NCBI RefSeq assembly: GCF_013376045.1
Contig: NZ_JABMJG010000013.1
Coordinates: 62,001-126,000, forward strand
Origin: Variovorax sp. SG517
GTDB lineage: Bacteria > Pseudomonadota > Gammaproteobacteria > Burkholderiales > Burkholderiaceae_C
Length of the DNA stretch: 64,000 nucleotides
Direction of reading: 5' to 3'
Part shown: piece after piece, positions 42,668-51,229 of the stretch
Layout of the letters: each line of letters opens with the position of its first letter
Numbering within the stretch: position 1 is the first letter of the stretch
Program-made: the position numbers and the translations under genes
The notes under the pieces: generated by a model
Database searches by the model: none
The model's input: only the letters and a program-made list of their open reading frames with translations
Told to the model about the DNA's origin: nothing

Positions 42668-43753
42668 TCATTCTCTTCCCGGCGACAAGCCCCCACCGTC
42701 AGCGGAAGCGCCGCCGTGCAGTTGCAGCCAGCCGCCGACCTGTTCCGGCATGCCCCGTACATGCCCCGGCGGCAGCCCCATCGGAAAGCCGACGTGCCCG
42801 CCGTGCTCGGGCTGCCACAGCGTGACGTGCGAACCGACCTCGGCGGGCTTCGGCAGGCTGTATGCCGGAATGAACGGATCGTTGCGCGCGTTCACCACGA
42901 GGGCCGGCACGCGGATCGAGGCGAGGTGCGGCTTCGCCGAGCCCCGCGCCCAGTAGTCGTCGGCATCGCGAAAGCCGTGCAGCGGCGCGGTGAAGACGTT
43001 GTCGAACTCGTAGAGATTGCGCGACGACACCAGCCGCTCGCGGTCGAACAGGCCCGGAAACTGCGCCAGCTTGGCCAGCGCCTTGGGCTTCATCGTCGAG
43101 AGGAACATGCGCGTGTAGACCAGCTTGTTGAAGCCTTTGCCGATGGCCTCGCCGCCCGCCGCGAGGTCGAGCGGCGCGCAGACCGAGGCAACGGCACTCA
43201 CCACGCCCGAGGCGGTTTCGCCCGCTTCGCAAGCCCATCGCATCAGCGCATTGCCGCCCAGCGACACGCCCGCGGCCAGCACCGGACCTCCGCCCTTCTG
43301 GGCATGCTGCTCGCGCATGCGCGCGAGGATCCAGCCGATCTCCTCGAAGTCGCCCGAGTGGTAGGCGCGCGGCGCGAGGTTCATCTCGCCGCTGCAGCCG
43401 CGGAAATGAGGTACCGCGAAAGCCATGCCGCGCGAGGCCGCGAAGGTGGCGAAGGCTTCGGCGTAGTGGCTGCGCGAGGAGCCTTCGAGCCCGTGGAACA
43501 GCACCAGCAGCGGCCTCGCGCCGGGCATCGGGGCATCGACGAAATCGACGTCGATGAAGTCGGCACCGTCCGGCGTCGACCAGCGTTCGCGCCGGTAGAC
43601 CGGGGCCGGCCCGTCGAAGCGCCGGGCATAGAGCGCAGCCCAGATGGTCTGCAGGTTGCCGCCGGGCAGCCAGGGCGGCGCGGCGTAGTCCATCGACTGA
43701 AGAGAAGTTCCGGCAACGGCAGCCGGAGAAAAGGAAGCGGCGGGAGAAAGCAT
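42668..43753 (-). CDS. YheT-like alpha/beta hydrolase
   Basis: The protein has 361 residues from the ATG at 43753. The N-terminal APPWLPGGNLQTIWAAL is the signature of YheT/EMB8 esterase-like proteins. The oxyanion loop LVLFHGLEGSSRSHY, the nucleophile Ser in AAGVSLGGNALMRW, the Asp in VVNARNDPFIP and the His in HGGHVGF complete a normal catalytic set. The family hydrolyses esters; the natural substrate is unknown. The start overlaps the stop of the SnoaL-like gene (ATGA). Confidence 0.92.
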   Translation of the reverse strand: MLSPAASFSPAAVAGTSLQSMDYAAPPWLPGGNLQTIWAALYARRFDGPAPVYRRERWSTPDGADFIDVDFVDAPMPGARPLLVLFHGLEGSSRSHYAEAFATFAASRGMAFAVPHFRGCSGEMNLAPRAYHSGDFEEIGWILARMREQHAQKGGGPVLAAGVSLGGNALMRWACEAGETASGVVSAVASVCAPLDLAAGGEAIGKGFNKLVYTRMFLSTMKPKALAKLAQFPGLFDRERLVSSRNLYEFDNVFTAPLHGFRDADDYWARGSAKPHLASIRVPALVVNARNDPFIPAYSLPKPAEVGSHVTLWQPEHGGHVGFPMGLPPGHVRGMPEQVGGWLQLHGGASADGGGLSPGRE

Positions 43754-44205
43754 CAATGCAGGACCTGGGGCGGGTCGTTCGCGTCGTCCGGCTCGCGCGC
43801 GGTGCCGGGGCTCGCGTGGTGCGCCACCATGCGCCAGCCCTGCGCGGTCTTGTGATAGACGTTGGTGGCCAGCACGAAGGCATGGCGCGGGCCCTCGGCG
43901 GTGAGCACTTCGATGCGCTCAAGCACGTTGTGCACCGCGCTCGCGAGCGACTCGATCTTGCGCACCCGCGCGGGCATCGCATGGATCGCGCCGTTGCCGA
44001 ACATCTGCTCGAAGGCCGCGCGGATCGCCACGGCGCCCACCAGCCGCGGGCCGCCGGGGTGCACGCAGAACACCTCGTCCTCGTCGGCCCAGCAGGCCAT
44101 CAGCGCGTCGATGTCGCCGCGCTGCAGTGCTTCATAGAAGGCCGCCTCGACGTCGTCGGCGGTGCCGCCGATGGCCGCAGCGGCACGGAGTGGGGTCTTG
44201 GGCAT
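43753..44205 (-). CDS. SnoaL-like/DUF4440 NTF2-fold protein
   Basis: The protein has 150 residues from the Met at 44205 (MPKTPLRAAAAIGG). The NTF2-like cone fold is indicated by VEAAFYEALQRGDIDALMACWADEDEVFCVHPGG, the middle strands with VHNVLERIEVLT, and WRMVAHHASPGTA at the end. This family covers ketosteroid-isomerase-like enzymes and inactive binding proteins. It is divergent from the rut operon, sharing the 218-base region with its RutR and sigma-54 sites. It heads a three-gene minus-strand transcript. Function is unknown. Confidence 0.85.
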   Translation of the reverse strand: MPKTPLRAAAAIGGTADDVEAAFYEALQRGDIDALMACWADEDEVFCVHPGGPRLVGAVAIRAAFEQMFGNGAIHAMPARVRKIESLASAVHNVLERIEVLTAEGPRHAFVLATNVYHKTAQGWRMVAHHASPGTAREPDDANDPPQVLH

Positions 44206-44241
44206 GGCGTGATTTTGCCGCGCGCTCCATGACGCGGGCAC

Positions 44242-44274
44242 TGCACCGCTTTGGCTCCGGCCGCACCGCGGTGC
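44242..44274 (+). promoter_or_regulatory. Possible NtrC enhancer sites upstream of rutA
   Basis: TGCACC-N5-GGCTCC (44242-44258) keeps the left half of the NtrC consensus TGCACC-N5-GGTGCA. GCACCGCGGTGC (44263-44274) is a perfect palindrome with shorter spacing. Both lie about 100-130 bases upstream of the sigma-54 promoter, the usual enhancer distance. Confidence 0.35.
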
Positions 44275-44304
44275 CGCAGCCGGGGCAAAGCTTCTGCTCC
44301 GTTT

Positions 44305-44320
44305 TGGACCAAATGGTCAA
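44305..44320 (+). promoter_or_regulatory. RutR-type operator upstream of rutA
   Basis: TGGACCAAATGGTCAA matches the RutR consensus TTGACCA-N2-TGGTCAA, as I recall it, at 13 of 14 fixed positions. It lies 53 bases before the sigma-54 promoter of rutA. RutR releases this sequence when it binds uracil or thymine. Confidence 0.82.
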
Positions 44321-44372
44321 AACGACGGCGTCTATTTTTCATAAGCCGTTGATTTGAAAGGATTTATACAAC

Positions 44373-44388
44373 TGGCACGGCACATGCA
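44373..44388 (+). promoter_or_regulatory. Sigma-54 promoter of the rut operon
   Basis: TGGCACGGCACATGCA has GG at -24 and GC at -12 with the required 12-base spacing, one mismatch in the -12 block. It predicts activation by NtrC under nitrogen limitation, as in the E. coli rut operon. Confidence 0.72.
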
Positions 44389-44423
44389 AGGAGCCTTCCG
44401 AACCCGCAACAGGAGCCCTTCCA

Positions 44424-45536
<1,113 letters not shown>

Positions 45537-45552
45537 GCGGAAGGAGCGCCAC

Positions 45553-46353
45553 ATGACCACTCCCGCACGCAACACCACCCTGAGCTCGAACACGCCCGTC
45601 GGCGCGCCGCGCGCCCCCGGTGCGCCCGCGCCGCTGATACTGCCCGCGCGGCCCGAACCGCTGGCGCTGCACGCGAGCGACTCGGCGCTGATCGTCGTCG
45701 ACATGCAGAACGCCTATGCCTCCATCGGCGGCTACGTCGACTCGGCCGGCTTCGACATCTCCGGCGCGCAAGGCACCATCGCCGGCATCGTTCGCGCTAT
45801 CGCGGCGGCGCGCGCGGCCGGCATGCTGGTCGTGTTCCTGCAGAACGGCTGGGACGCGAACTACGTGGAAGCCGGCGGCCCCGGCTCGCCCAACTGGCAC
45901 AAGTCGAACGCGCTCAAGACCATGCGCGCCAGGCCCGAGCTGCAGGGCAAGTTCCTCGCCAAGGGCGGCTGGGACTACGAGCTCATCGAGGAGATGAAGC
46001 CGCAGCCCGGCGACATCGTCGTGCCGAAGACGCGCTACAGCGGCTTCTTCAACAGCACCCTCGACAGCACGCTGCGCTCGCGCGGCATACGCCACCTGGT
46101 GTTCACCGGCATCGCCACCAACGTGTGCGTCGAATCGACGCTGCGCGACGCCTTCCACCTCGAGTACTTCGCCGTGATGCTGGAAGACGCCACGCACGAG
46201 CTCGGCGGGCCCGCCATCCAGAAGGCCTCGGTCTACAACGTCGAGACCTTCTTCGGCTGGGTGTCCACGACGGAGCACTTCTGCAGCACCTTCGCGCCCT
46301 CCCTCACCACGCAAGCCGCTCAGCCCGCCAAGGCCGAAGCGGCCGTCGCCTGA
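45553..46353 (+). CDS. rutB: Ureidoacrylate/peroxyureidoacrylate amidohydrolase RutB
   Basis: The protein has 266 residues of the isochorismatase-like cysteine hydrolase fold. The catalytic triad is Asp50 (IVVDMQNAYAS), Lys159 (VPKTRYSGFF) and Cys192 (IATNVCVEST). It cleaves the ureido group from the RutA product, giving aminoacrylate and carbamate. The first 30 residues, Ala/Pro-rich (PVGAPRAPGAPAP), extend beyond the E. coli protein. It follows rutA after 16 bases. Confidence 0.95.
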   Translation: MTTPARNTTLSSNTPVGAPRAPGAPAPLILPARPEPLALHASDSALIVVDMQNAYASIGGYVDSAGFDISGAQGTIAGIVRAIAAARAAGMLVVFLQNGWDANYVEAGGPGSPNWHKSNALKTMRARPELQGKFLAKGGWDYELIEEMKPQPGDIVVPKTRYSGFFNSTLDSTLRSRGIRHLVFTGIATNVCVESTLRDAFHLEYFAVMLEDATHELGGPAIQKASVYNVETFFGWVSTTEHFCSTFAPSLTTQAAQPAKAEAAVA

Positions 46354-46390
46354 CCTCCCTTTCCCCCCTCCTCGACAAGGACCCTCCACC

Positions 46391-46783
46391 ATGCCCAAGC
46401 AAGCCATCATTCCTCCCGGCACCGGCGTTCCCATCGCTCCCTTCGTTCCCGGCACGCTCGCCGACGGCGTGCTGTACGTGTCGGGCACGCTGCCCTTCGA
46501 CAAGGACAACAACGTGGTGCACGTGGGCGACGCGAGCGCGCAGGCCAGGCACGTGCTCACCACCATCAAGGGCGTGGTCGAGGCCGCCGGCGGCACCATG
46601 GACGACGTGACCTTCAACCAGATCATGCTCAAGGACTGGGCCGACTACGCGAAGATCAACGCGGTGTACGCCGAGTTCTTCCCCGGCACCAAGCCCGCGC
46701 GCTACTGCATCCAGTGCGGCCTGGTGAAGCCCGACGCGCTGGTCGAGATCGCATCGATCGCGCACGTGGGCAAGAAGGCCTGA
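46391..46783 (+). CDS. rutC: Aminoacrylate peracid reductase/deaminase RutC (RidA family)
   Basis: The protein has 130 residues, the usual RutC length. The RidA-fold core is visible: GVLYVSGTLPFDKDNNVVH, ARHVLTTIKGVVEAAGGTMDDV, and a C-terminal part with the ligand-binding Arg in KPARYCIQCGL. It acts on 3-aminoacrylate in the Rut pathway, releasing ammonium and avoiding damage by the reactive enamine. It lies between rutB and rutD, with short gaps on both sides. Confidence 0.95.
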   Translation: MPKQAIIPPGTGVPIAPFVPGTLADGVLYVSGTLPFDKDNNVVHVGDASAQARHVLTTIKGVVEAAGGTMDDVTFNQIMLKDWADYAKINAVYAEFFPGTKPARYCIQCGLVKPDALVEIASIAHVGKKA

Positions 46784-46788
46784 ACTTC

Positions 46789-47595
46789 ATGAGCGCGCTG
46801 CACTACGAGGTGCACGGGTCGTCCGATGCGGCGGCCACGGTGCTGCTGTCGTCGGGCCTCGGCGGTTCGGCCGGCTTCTGGCAGCCGCAGCTCGGCGCGC
46901 TGATGGCCGCCGGCTACCGCGTCATCGCCTACGACCAGCGCGGCACCGGCCGCAGCCCCGCCGCGCTGCCCGAGGCCTATGCCATCGCGGACATGGCCCG
47001 CGACGTGATCGAGATACTCGACGCGACGAACACCGCGCGGTGCCATTTCGCGGGCCATGCGCTCGGCGGCCTCGTCGGCCTGCAGCTTGCGCTGGATGCG
47101 CCTTCGCGCATCGCGAGCCTCGCGCTCGTGAACGCGTGGTCGAAGCCCAACCCGCATTCGGCGCGCTGCTTCGATGCGCGGCTCGCGCTGCTGGGCGCAT
47201 GCGGCCCGCGCGCGTATGTCGAAGCGCAGCCGATCTTTCTCTACCCCGCCGCCTGGGCCGCGGAAAACGCACAGCGCGTGGCCGACGAAGTCGATCACGC
47301 CTTCGCGCACTTCCCGGGCGAAGCGAACATGCGCGCGCGCATCGCCGCGCTGCGGGCCTTCGACGTCGACGCCCGCCTCGCCGACATCCTCGCGCCCGCC
47401 CTGATCGCCGCGGCCAGGGACGACACGCTCGTGCCCTGGACCTGCTCCCAGCGCCTGGCCGATGGCCTGCGCGACGTCACGCTCGACTTCATGCCGCACG
47501 GCGGCCATGCCCACAGCGTGACCGATGCGCAAGCCTTCAACCGCAGCCTGCTCGACTTTCTCTCGCGGGTCAGTGCACCCGCCATTCCAGCATGA
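46789..47595 (+). CDS. rutD: RutD alpha/beta-hydrolase-fold protein of the Rut pathway
   Basis: The protein has 268 residues. The oxyanion loop region VLLSSGLGGSAGFW, DQRGTGRSP and the late His in MPHGGHAHSV mark the alpha/beta hydrolase fold. The nucleophile elbow is GHALGGL, with Ala instead of Ser or Cys, so ordinary ester hydrolysis is unlikely; RutD proteins are known to be atypical here. It aids aminoacrylate hydrolysis in the pathway. The start lies 5 bases after rutC, and the stop overlaps the rutE start (ATGA). Confidence 0.92.
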   Translation: MSALHYEVHGSSDAAATVLLSSGLGGSAGFWQPQLGALMAAGYRVIAYDQRGTGRSPAALPEAYAIADMARDVIEILDATNTARCHFAGHALGGLVGLQLALDAPSRIASLALVNAWSKPNPHSARCFDARLALLGACGPRAYVEAQPIFLYPAAWAAENAQRVADEVDHAFAHFPGEANMRARIAALRAFDVDARLADILAPALIAAARDDTLVPWTCSQRLADGLRDVTLDFMPHGGHAHSVTDAQAFNRSLLDFLSRVSAPAIPA

Positions 47596-48188
47596 CCTCC
47601 AAGAACACCCTCGACGACGCCGCGCTGTCGCTGCTCTTCACCGGCGCGCGCACCCACAACGGCTGGACCGACGAGCCCGTCACCGACGCGCAGCTGAAGC
47701 AGATCTACGCGCTCGCGAGCCTCGGCCCCACTTCGGCCAACTGCTCGCCCGCGCGCTTCGTCTTCGTGCGCACGCCCGAGGGCAAGCAGCGCCTCGCACC
47801 CGCGCTCTCCAAGGGCAACCTCGACAAGACCATGGCAGCACCCGTCACCGTCATCGCCGCGTGGGACCGCAAGTTCTACGACAGGCTGCCCACGCTGTTC
47901 CCGCATGCCGACGCGCGCAGCTGGTTCACCGGCAGCCCCGAGGCCGCGCACGAGACGGCCTTTCGCAACGCCAGCCTGCAGGCGGGCTACCTGCTGCTCG
48001 CGGCTCGCGCGGTCGGGCTCGACGCGGGCCCGATGTCGGGCTTCGACAAGGCGAAGGTCGACGCGGCCTTCTTCGAGGGCACCGACTGGACCGTCAACTT
48101 CCTCATCAACCTCGGCCACGGCGACACGTCGAAGCTGTTCGGCCGCCTGCCGCGGCTGGCCTTCGACGAGGCCTGCCTGCTGGCCTGA
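47592..48188 (+). CDS. rutE: Malonic semialdehyde reductase RutE
   Basis: The protein has 198 residues of the nitroreductase fold. Family stretches are ARTHNGWTDEPVTDAQLKQIY, ASLGPTSANCSPARFVFVRT, GYLLLAARAVGLDAGPMSGF and NFLINLGHGD. It reduces malonic semialdehyde to 3-hydroxypropionate, the last step of the pathway and the detoxification of its product. The ATGA overlap with rutD indicates coupled translation. Confidence 0.95.
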   Translation: MTSKNTLDDAALSLLFTGARTHNGWTDEPVTDAQLKQIYALASLGPTSANCSPARFVFVRTPEGKQRLAPALSKGNLDKTMAAPVTVIAAWDRKFYDRLPTLFPHADARSWFTGSPEAAHETAFRNASLQAGYLLLAARAVGLDAGPMSGFDKAKVDAAFFEGTDWTVNFLINLGHGDTSKLFGRLPRLAFDEACLLA

Positions 48189-48202
48189 AGGAGTCACGCG
48201 AG

Positions 48203-48760
48203 ATGCTGCACAACGCCATGGCCTCGAACACCGCTTCATCGTCACCCAACCCCGCGCTGCTGCCGCAGGGCCTGCAGAAGGCCGACTACCGCAACGCGAT
48301 GGCGCGGCTGGGCGCGGCGGTGAACATCATCACCACCGACGGCCCCGCAGGCCGCGCGGGCTTCACCGCATCGGCCGTGTGCAGCGTGACCGACGAGCCG
48401 CCGACGCTGCTGGTGTGCCTGAACCGTTCGGCCTCGGTGTACCCGGCGTTCAAGGCCAACGGCGTGCTGTGCGTCAACGTGCTGGCGGCCGGGCACCAGT
48501 CGCTGTCCGCCCTCTTCGGCGGCAAGACGCCGATGGACGAGCGCTTCGCCGCAGCAAGCTGGAGCAGCAAGACCACCGGCTCGCCGGTGCTGGACGATGC
48601 GGCCGTGTCCTTCGACTGCCGCGTGGTGCATGCGACGAGTTCGGGCACGCACGATGTTCTGTTCTGCGAGGCAGTCTCCATCGCCATCGGCGGTGCGGCG
48701 CAGGGGTTGATCTACTTCGATCGGCGATATCACGAGATCGCTGCGCCGCCGCAGCACTGA
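48203..48760 (+). CDS. rutF: FMN reductase RutF
   Basis: The protein has 185 residues of the flavin-reductase (split-barrel) family. The FMN-binding core reads VNIITTDGPAGRAGFTASAVCSVTDEPP-like, then LLVCLNRSASVYPAF and CVNVLAAGH, with HDVLFCEAV later. It regenerates FMNH2 for RutA. A GAAGGAG ribosome site precedes the ATG. The first 28 residues (Asn/Ser/Ala-rich) are an extension. The operon ends here: no rutG permease follows, unlike E. coli. Confidence 0.95.
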   Translation: MLHNAMASNTASSSPNPALLPQGLQKADYRNAMARLGAAVNIITTDGPAGRAGFTASAVCSVTDEPPTLLVCLNRSASVYPAFKANGVLCVNVLAAGHQSLSALFGGKTPMDERFAAASWSSKTTGSPVLDDAAVSFDCRVVHATSSGTHDVLFCEAVSIAIGGAAQGLIYFDRRYHEIAAPPQH

Positions 48761-48773
48761 TCTTCTTTTCCCC

Positions 48774-48799
48774 CTCCCTCTCCCCGAGGGGAGAGGGAG
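48774..48799. other. Hairpin between converging rutF and rutR
   Basis: CTCCCTCTCCCC and GGGGAGAGGGAG are perfect 12-bp arms with almost no loop, filling the 46-base gap. No T run follows in either direction, so termination is plausible but not typical. Confidence 0.55.
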
Positions 48800-48806
48800 T
48801 AAGGCC

Positions 48807-49511
48807 TCAGCGCGGCACGATGCCCTGCAGCACGATGCGCTGAACGTTCTCCACCGCACGCTCGAAGAAGGCCTCGTCCTCCAGCGTATGCCCCGACAGC
48901 GCCTGCACCTGCACGCCGAAGTCCGCGTAGTGCTGCGTCATTGCCCACAGCGCGAAGATCAGGTGGTGCGGATCGACCGGCGCCAGCTTGCCCGCATCGA
49001 TCCATGCGCGGATCACTTCCGATTTCTTCTCCACCAGCGTGCGCAGTTCGCGATCGAGTTCATCGCGCAGCAGCGGTGCACCCTGGATCATCTCCAGGCA
49101 GAAGAGCCGCGACGCATCGGGCCGGTCGCGCGAGACCACCAGCTTGCGGCGGATGTAGTCGCCGATGGCCTCGGCCGGGTCCTGCTCGGCGCTGAAGCCG
49201 CGCAGCGGTTCGAGCCACAGCGCGAGCAGGTCGCGCAGCACGTTGACGTAGAGCTCTTCCTTGTTCGCGAAGTAGTAGAGCAGGTTGCTCTTCGACACGT
49301 CGGCGCGCGCGGCCACCTGGTCGATGGAGGTGCCGTGCAGGCCGAAGCGCGAGAACAGCCCCAGCGCCGCACCGAGGATCGCACTGCGCTTGTCCTCGAT
49401 CTGGCGCAACCGGCGGTTCACCGCGGAGGCGCTGCGCACCGCCGGCTTCGCGCGCTTGCGCGCGGGGCTTTCCTTGCTGGCGCTCGCGGCCAGTGCTTTG
49501 GTCTTCGGCAT
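48807..49511 (-). CDS. rutR: TetR-family pyrimidine regulator RutR
   Basis: The protein has 234 residues. A basic, Ala/Lys-rich N-terminal stretch precedes the TetR helix-turn-helix (RSAILGAALGLFSRFGLHGTS, IDQVAARADVSKSNLLYYFANKEELY). The effector domain contains SRLFCLEMIQGAPLL and ALWAMTQHYADFG, as in RutR. RutR binds uracil or thymine and then leaves its operators. It converges with the rut operon and is divergent from the 2OG-oxygenase cluster, whose promoter carries a RutR-type box. The start at 49511 has no strong ribosome site. Confidence 0.93.
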   Translation of the reverse strand: MPKTKALAASASKESPARKRAKPAVRSASAVNRRLRQIEDKRSAILGAALGLFSRFGLHGTSIDQVAARADVSKSNLLYYFANKEELYVNVLRDLLALWLEPLRGFSAEQDPAEAIGDYIRRKLVVSRDRPDASRLFCLEMIQGAPLLRDELDRELRTLVEKKSEVIRAWIDAGKLAPVDPHHLIFALWAMTQHYADFGVQVQALSGHTLEDEAFFERAVENVQRIVLQGIVPR

Positions 49512-49580
49512 CTTTCCTCGTTCCTCCCTCGTTCGTTCAATCGCTCGATCGGTCGGTCCTGCCTCGGCAGGCGCTACGGC

Positions 49581-49603
49581 GCACCACTGTAAGGCCGTGG
49601 TGC
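49581..49603 (+). promoter_or_regulatory. GCACCAC/GTGGTGC inverted repeat, possible enhancer
   Basis: Perfect 7-base arms with a 9-base spacer lie about 86 bases upstream of the second sigma-54 promoter. The arms resemble NtrC half-sites, but the spacing differs from the classic site. Confidence 0.35.
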
Positions 49604-49670
49604 ATCCCCATGCGCCGCAACCGCCTTCGCGGCGCGGCAATTCGCACCATGCTGACGCGACGAATGGGTT

Positions 49671-49686
49671 TTGTCCATTTGGTCCA
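49671..49686 (+). promoter_or_regulatory. RutR-type operator of the dioxygenase/transport cluster
   Basis: TTGTCCATTTGGTCCA agrees with the RutR consensus at 12 of 14 fixed positions, and its reverse complement closely resembles the rutA operator. It ends two bases before a sigma-54 promoter, a position suited to repression. Confidence 0.7.
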
Positions 49687-49688
49687 AC

Positions 49689-49704
49689 TGGCACAGACGT
49701 TGCA
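49689..49704 (+). promoter_or_regulatory. Sigma-54 promoter of the dioxygenase/transport cluster
   Basis: TGGCACAGACGTTGCA is a perfect -24/-12 element (TGGCAC-N5-TTGCA) with the 12-base GG-to-GC spacing. It lies 34 bases upstream of the first gene. Confidence 0.82.
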
Positions 49705-49738
49705 TGGCGAAAGGCATGCCAAGCACGAGGAACCTGCC

Positions 49739-50740
49739 ATGACCCTGCTTTCCGTCCCCATCATCGATCTCGCGCCCTACTTCGCCGGAAGCGCCGAAGG
49801 CAAGGCGGAGGTAGCGAAGAAAGTCGACGAGGCCTGCCGCAGCATCGGCTTCCTCGTCATCACCAACCACGGCATCTCTGCGGAGCTGATCGCGCGCGTG
49901 TCGTCGCTCTCGCGCAAGTTCTTCGACATGCCACTGGGCGAGAAGCGCAAGGTCGATCGTCCGCGCGAGGACGCGGTGCGCGGCTACAGCGCGGTGGGCG
50001 AGGAAGGGCTCTCCTATAGCCTCGAGGAAGCGGCACCGGGCGATCTGAAGGAGTCGTTCTCCATCGGCCCCTCGAACGTGCCCGACGACGACTACCACCG
50101 CGGCCCTGCCGCAGGCCCGCACTTCGAACCCAACAGCTGGCCGCCCATCGAGGGCTTCAAGGAAGCCTACGAGCAGTACTTCGACGCTATGAGCGATCTC
50201 TCTCGCTCGCTGATGCGCGTCTTCGCGCTCGGCCTCTCGCTGCCCGAGACCTTCTTCGACGACAAGATCGACAGGCACATCAGCATGTTCCGCGTGCTGA
50301 GCTACCCGCCCCAGCGCGAGCAGCCGCTGCCCGGCCAGCTGCGCGCGGGTGCGCACAGCGACTACGGCAGCCTCACCATCGTGCTGCCCGACGACAAGGG
50401 CCTGCAGGTGTTCAACAAGGCCGGCCAGTGGGTGGACGTGCCGCAGGTCGAGGGCGGCCTGGTGGTCAACATCGCCGACCTCATGATGCAGTGGACCAAC
50501 GACCAGTGGGTGTCCACGCTGCACCGCGTGATCAACCCGCCCTTCGAGGTGGCGAGCACCAACCGCCGCCAGTCGCTGGTGTTCTTCCACCAGCCCAACT
50601 ACGACGCGATGGTCGAGTGCCTGCCGAGCTGCCTCGCGCCGGGCGAGCAGCCGAAGTACGCGCCCATCTCCTCGGGCGACCACCTCACCTCGAAGTTCGT
50701 CAAGCAGACGACCTTCGGCGGCACCAAGGTCGCGGCCTGA
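49739..50740 (+). CDS. 2-oxoglutarate/Fe(II)-type dioxygenase (isopenicillin-N-synthase-like), copy 1
   Basis: The protein has 333 residues. The N-terminal DIOX_N region (VPIIDLAPYFAGS, IGFLVITNHGIS) leads to the double-stranded beta-helix. The iron ligands are His206, Asp208 (GAHSDYGSL) and His262 (TLHRVINPP), and the 2-oxoglutarate anchor is the R-x-S pair Arg277/Ser279. It should hydroxylate or oxidise a small molecule with O2 and 2-oxoglutarate. Being first behind a RutR-type box, a pyrimidine-like substrate is attractive (fungal thymine 7-hydroxylase is in this superfamily), but this is inference. GAGGAA precedes the ATG. Confidence 0.93.
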   Translation: MTLLSVPIIDLAPYFAGSAEGKAEVAKKVDEACRSIGFLVITNHGISAELIARVSSLSRKFFDMPLGEKRKVDRPREDAVRGYSAVGEEGLSYSLEEAAPGDLKESFSIGPSNVPDDDYHRGPAAGPHFEPNSWPPIEGFKEAYEQYFDAMSDLSRSLMRVFALGLSLPETFFDDKIDRHISMFRVLSYPPQREQPLPGQLRAGAHSDYGSLTIVLPDDKGLQVFNKAGQWVDVPQVEGGLVVNIADLMMQWTNDQWVSTLHRVINPPFEVASTNRRQSLVFFHQPNYDAMVECLPSCLAPGEQPKYAPISSGDHLTSKFVKQTTFGGTKVAA

Positions 50741-50754
50741 GCCCATCCGAATCC

Positions 50755-51141
50755 ATGGCCCATCTCTCCTACGTCAACGTCTTCGCCAAGGACGTGGTCG
50801 CGCTCAGCGGCTTCTACCAGCGCGTGTTCGGCTTCAAGGAGATCGAGGCGATCCGCTCGCCCATCTTCCGCGGGCTGGACACCGGCAAGTCGAGCCTCGG
50901 CTTCAACGCGCTCGATGCCTACGAGCTGCTGCACCTGAGCGAGTTCTCCGACACGCGCGGCGTGAAGTTCCTGCTGAACATCGACGTCGACAGCCAGGCC
51001 GACGTCGACCGCATGGTGCCCGTCGCGCTCGAGGCCGGCGCCACGCTCGTGAAGCCGCCCTACGTCACCTACTACAACTGGTACCAGTCGGTGCTGCTCG
51101 ATCCCGAAGGCAACGTGTTCCGCATCAACTTCATGATGTAG
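50755..51141 (+). CDS. VOC (glyoxalase/dioxygenase) superfamily protein
   Basis: The protein has 128 residues, one VOC module with two beta-alpha-beta-beta-beta units: HLSYVNVFAKDVVALSGFYQRVFGF, then KFLLNIDVDS to SVLLDPEGNVFRINFMM. The DPEGN motif near the end is typical. Metal ligands would include His3 and the C-terminal region, but the usual second ligand is not obvious. VOC enzymes include isomerases, lyases and dioxygenases. It starts 14 bases after the first dioxygenase gene. The substrate is probably in the same pathway. Confidence 0.87.
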   Translation: MAHLSYVNVFAKDVVALSGFYQRVFGFKEIEAIRSPIFRGLDTGKSSLGFNALDAYELLHLSEFSDTRGVKFLLNIDVDSQADVDRMVPVALEAGATLVKPPYVTYYNWYQSVLLDPEGNVFRINFMM

Positions 51142-51229
51142 CGGCGCGCGGCCTTCCGTCTCTTCTTCCTCTTCTCTCGCTTCTGCTTTCCTCTCCCTCG
51201 TCTTCACGCTCCTCACGAAAGGTTGCTCC

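Noticed and set aside
44132..44320. A short minus-strand frame with a CPGCG motif that looks like a zinc ribbon
   Set aside because: There is only one Cys pair before it turns into Arg-rich sequence, and it overlaps the rut control region and the SnoaL-like gene start.
48774..48799. GC-rich hairpin between rutF and rutR as a classical terminator
   Set aside because: The stem is perfect, but no T run follows on either strand, so it is listed as a hairpin only.
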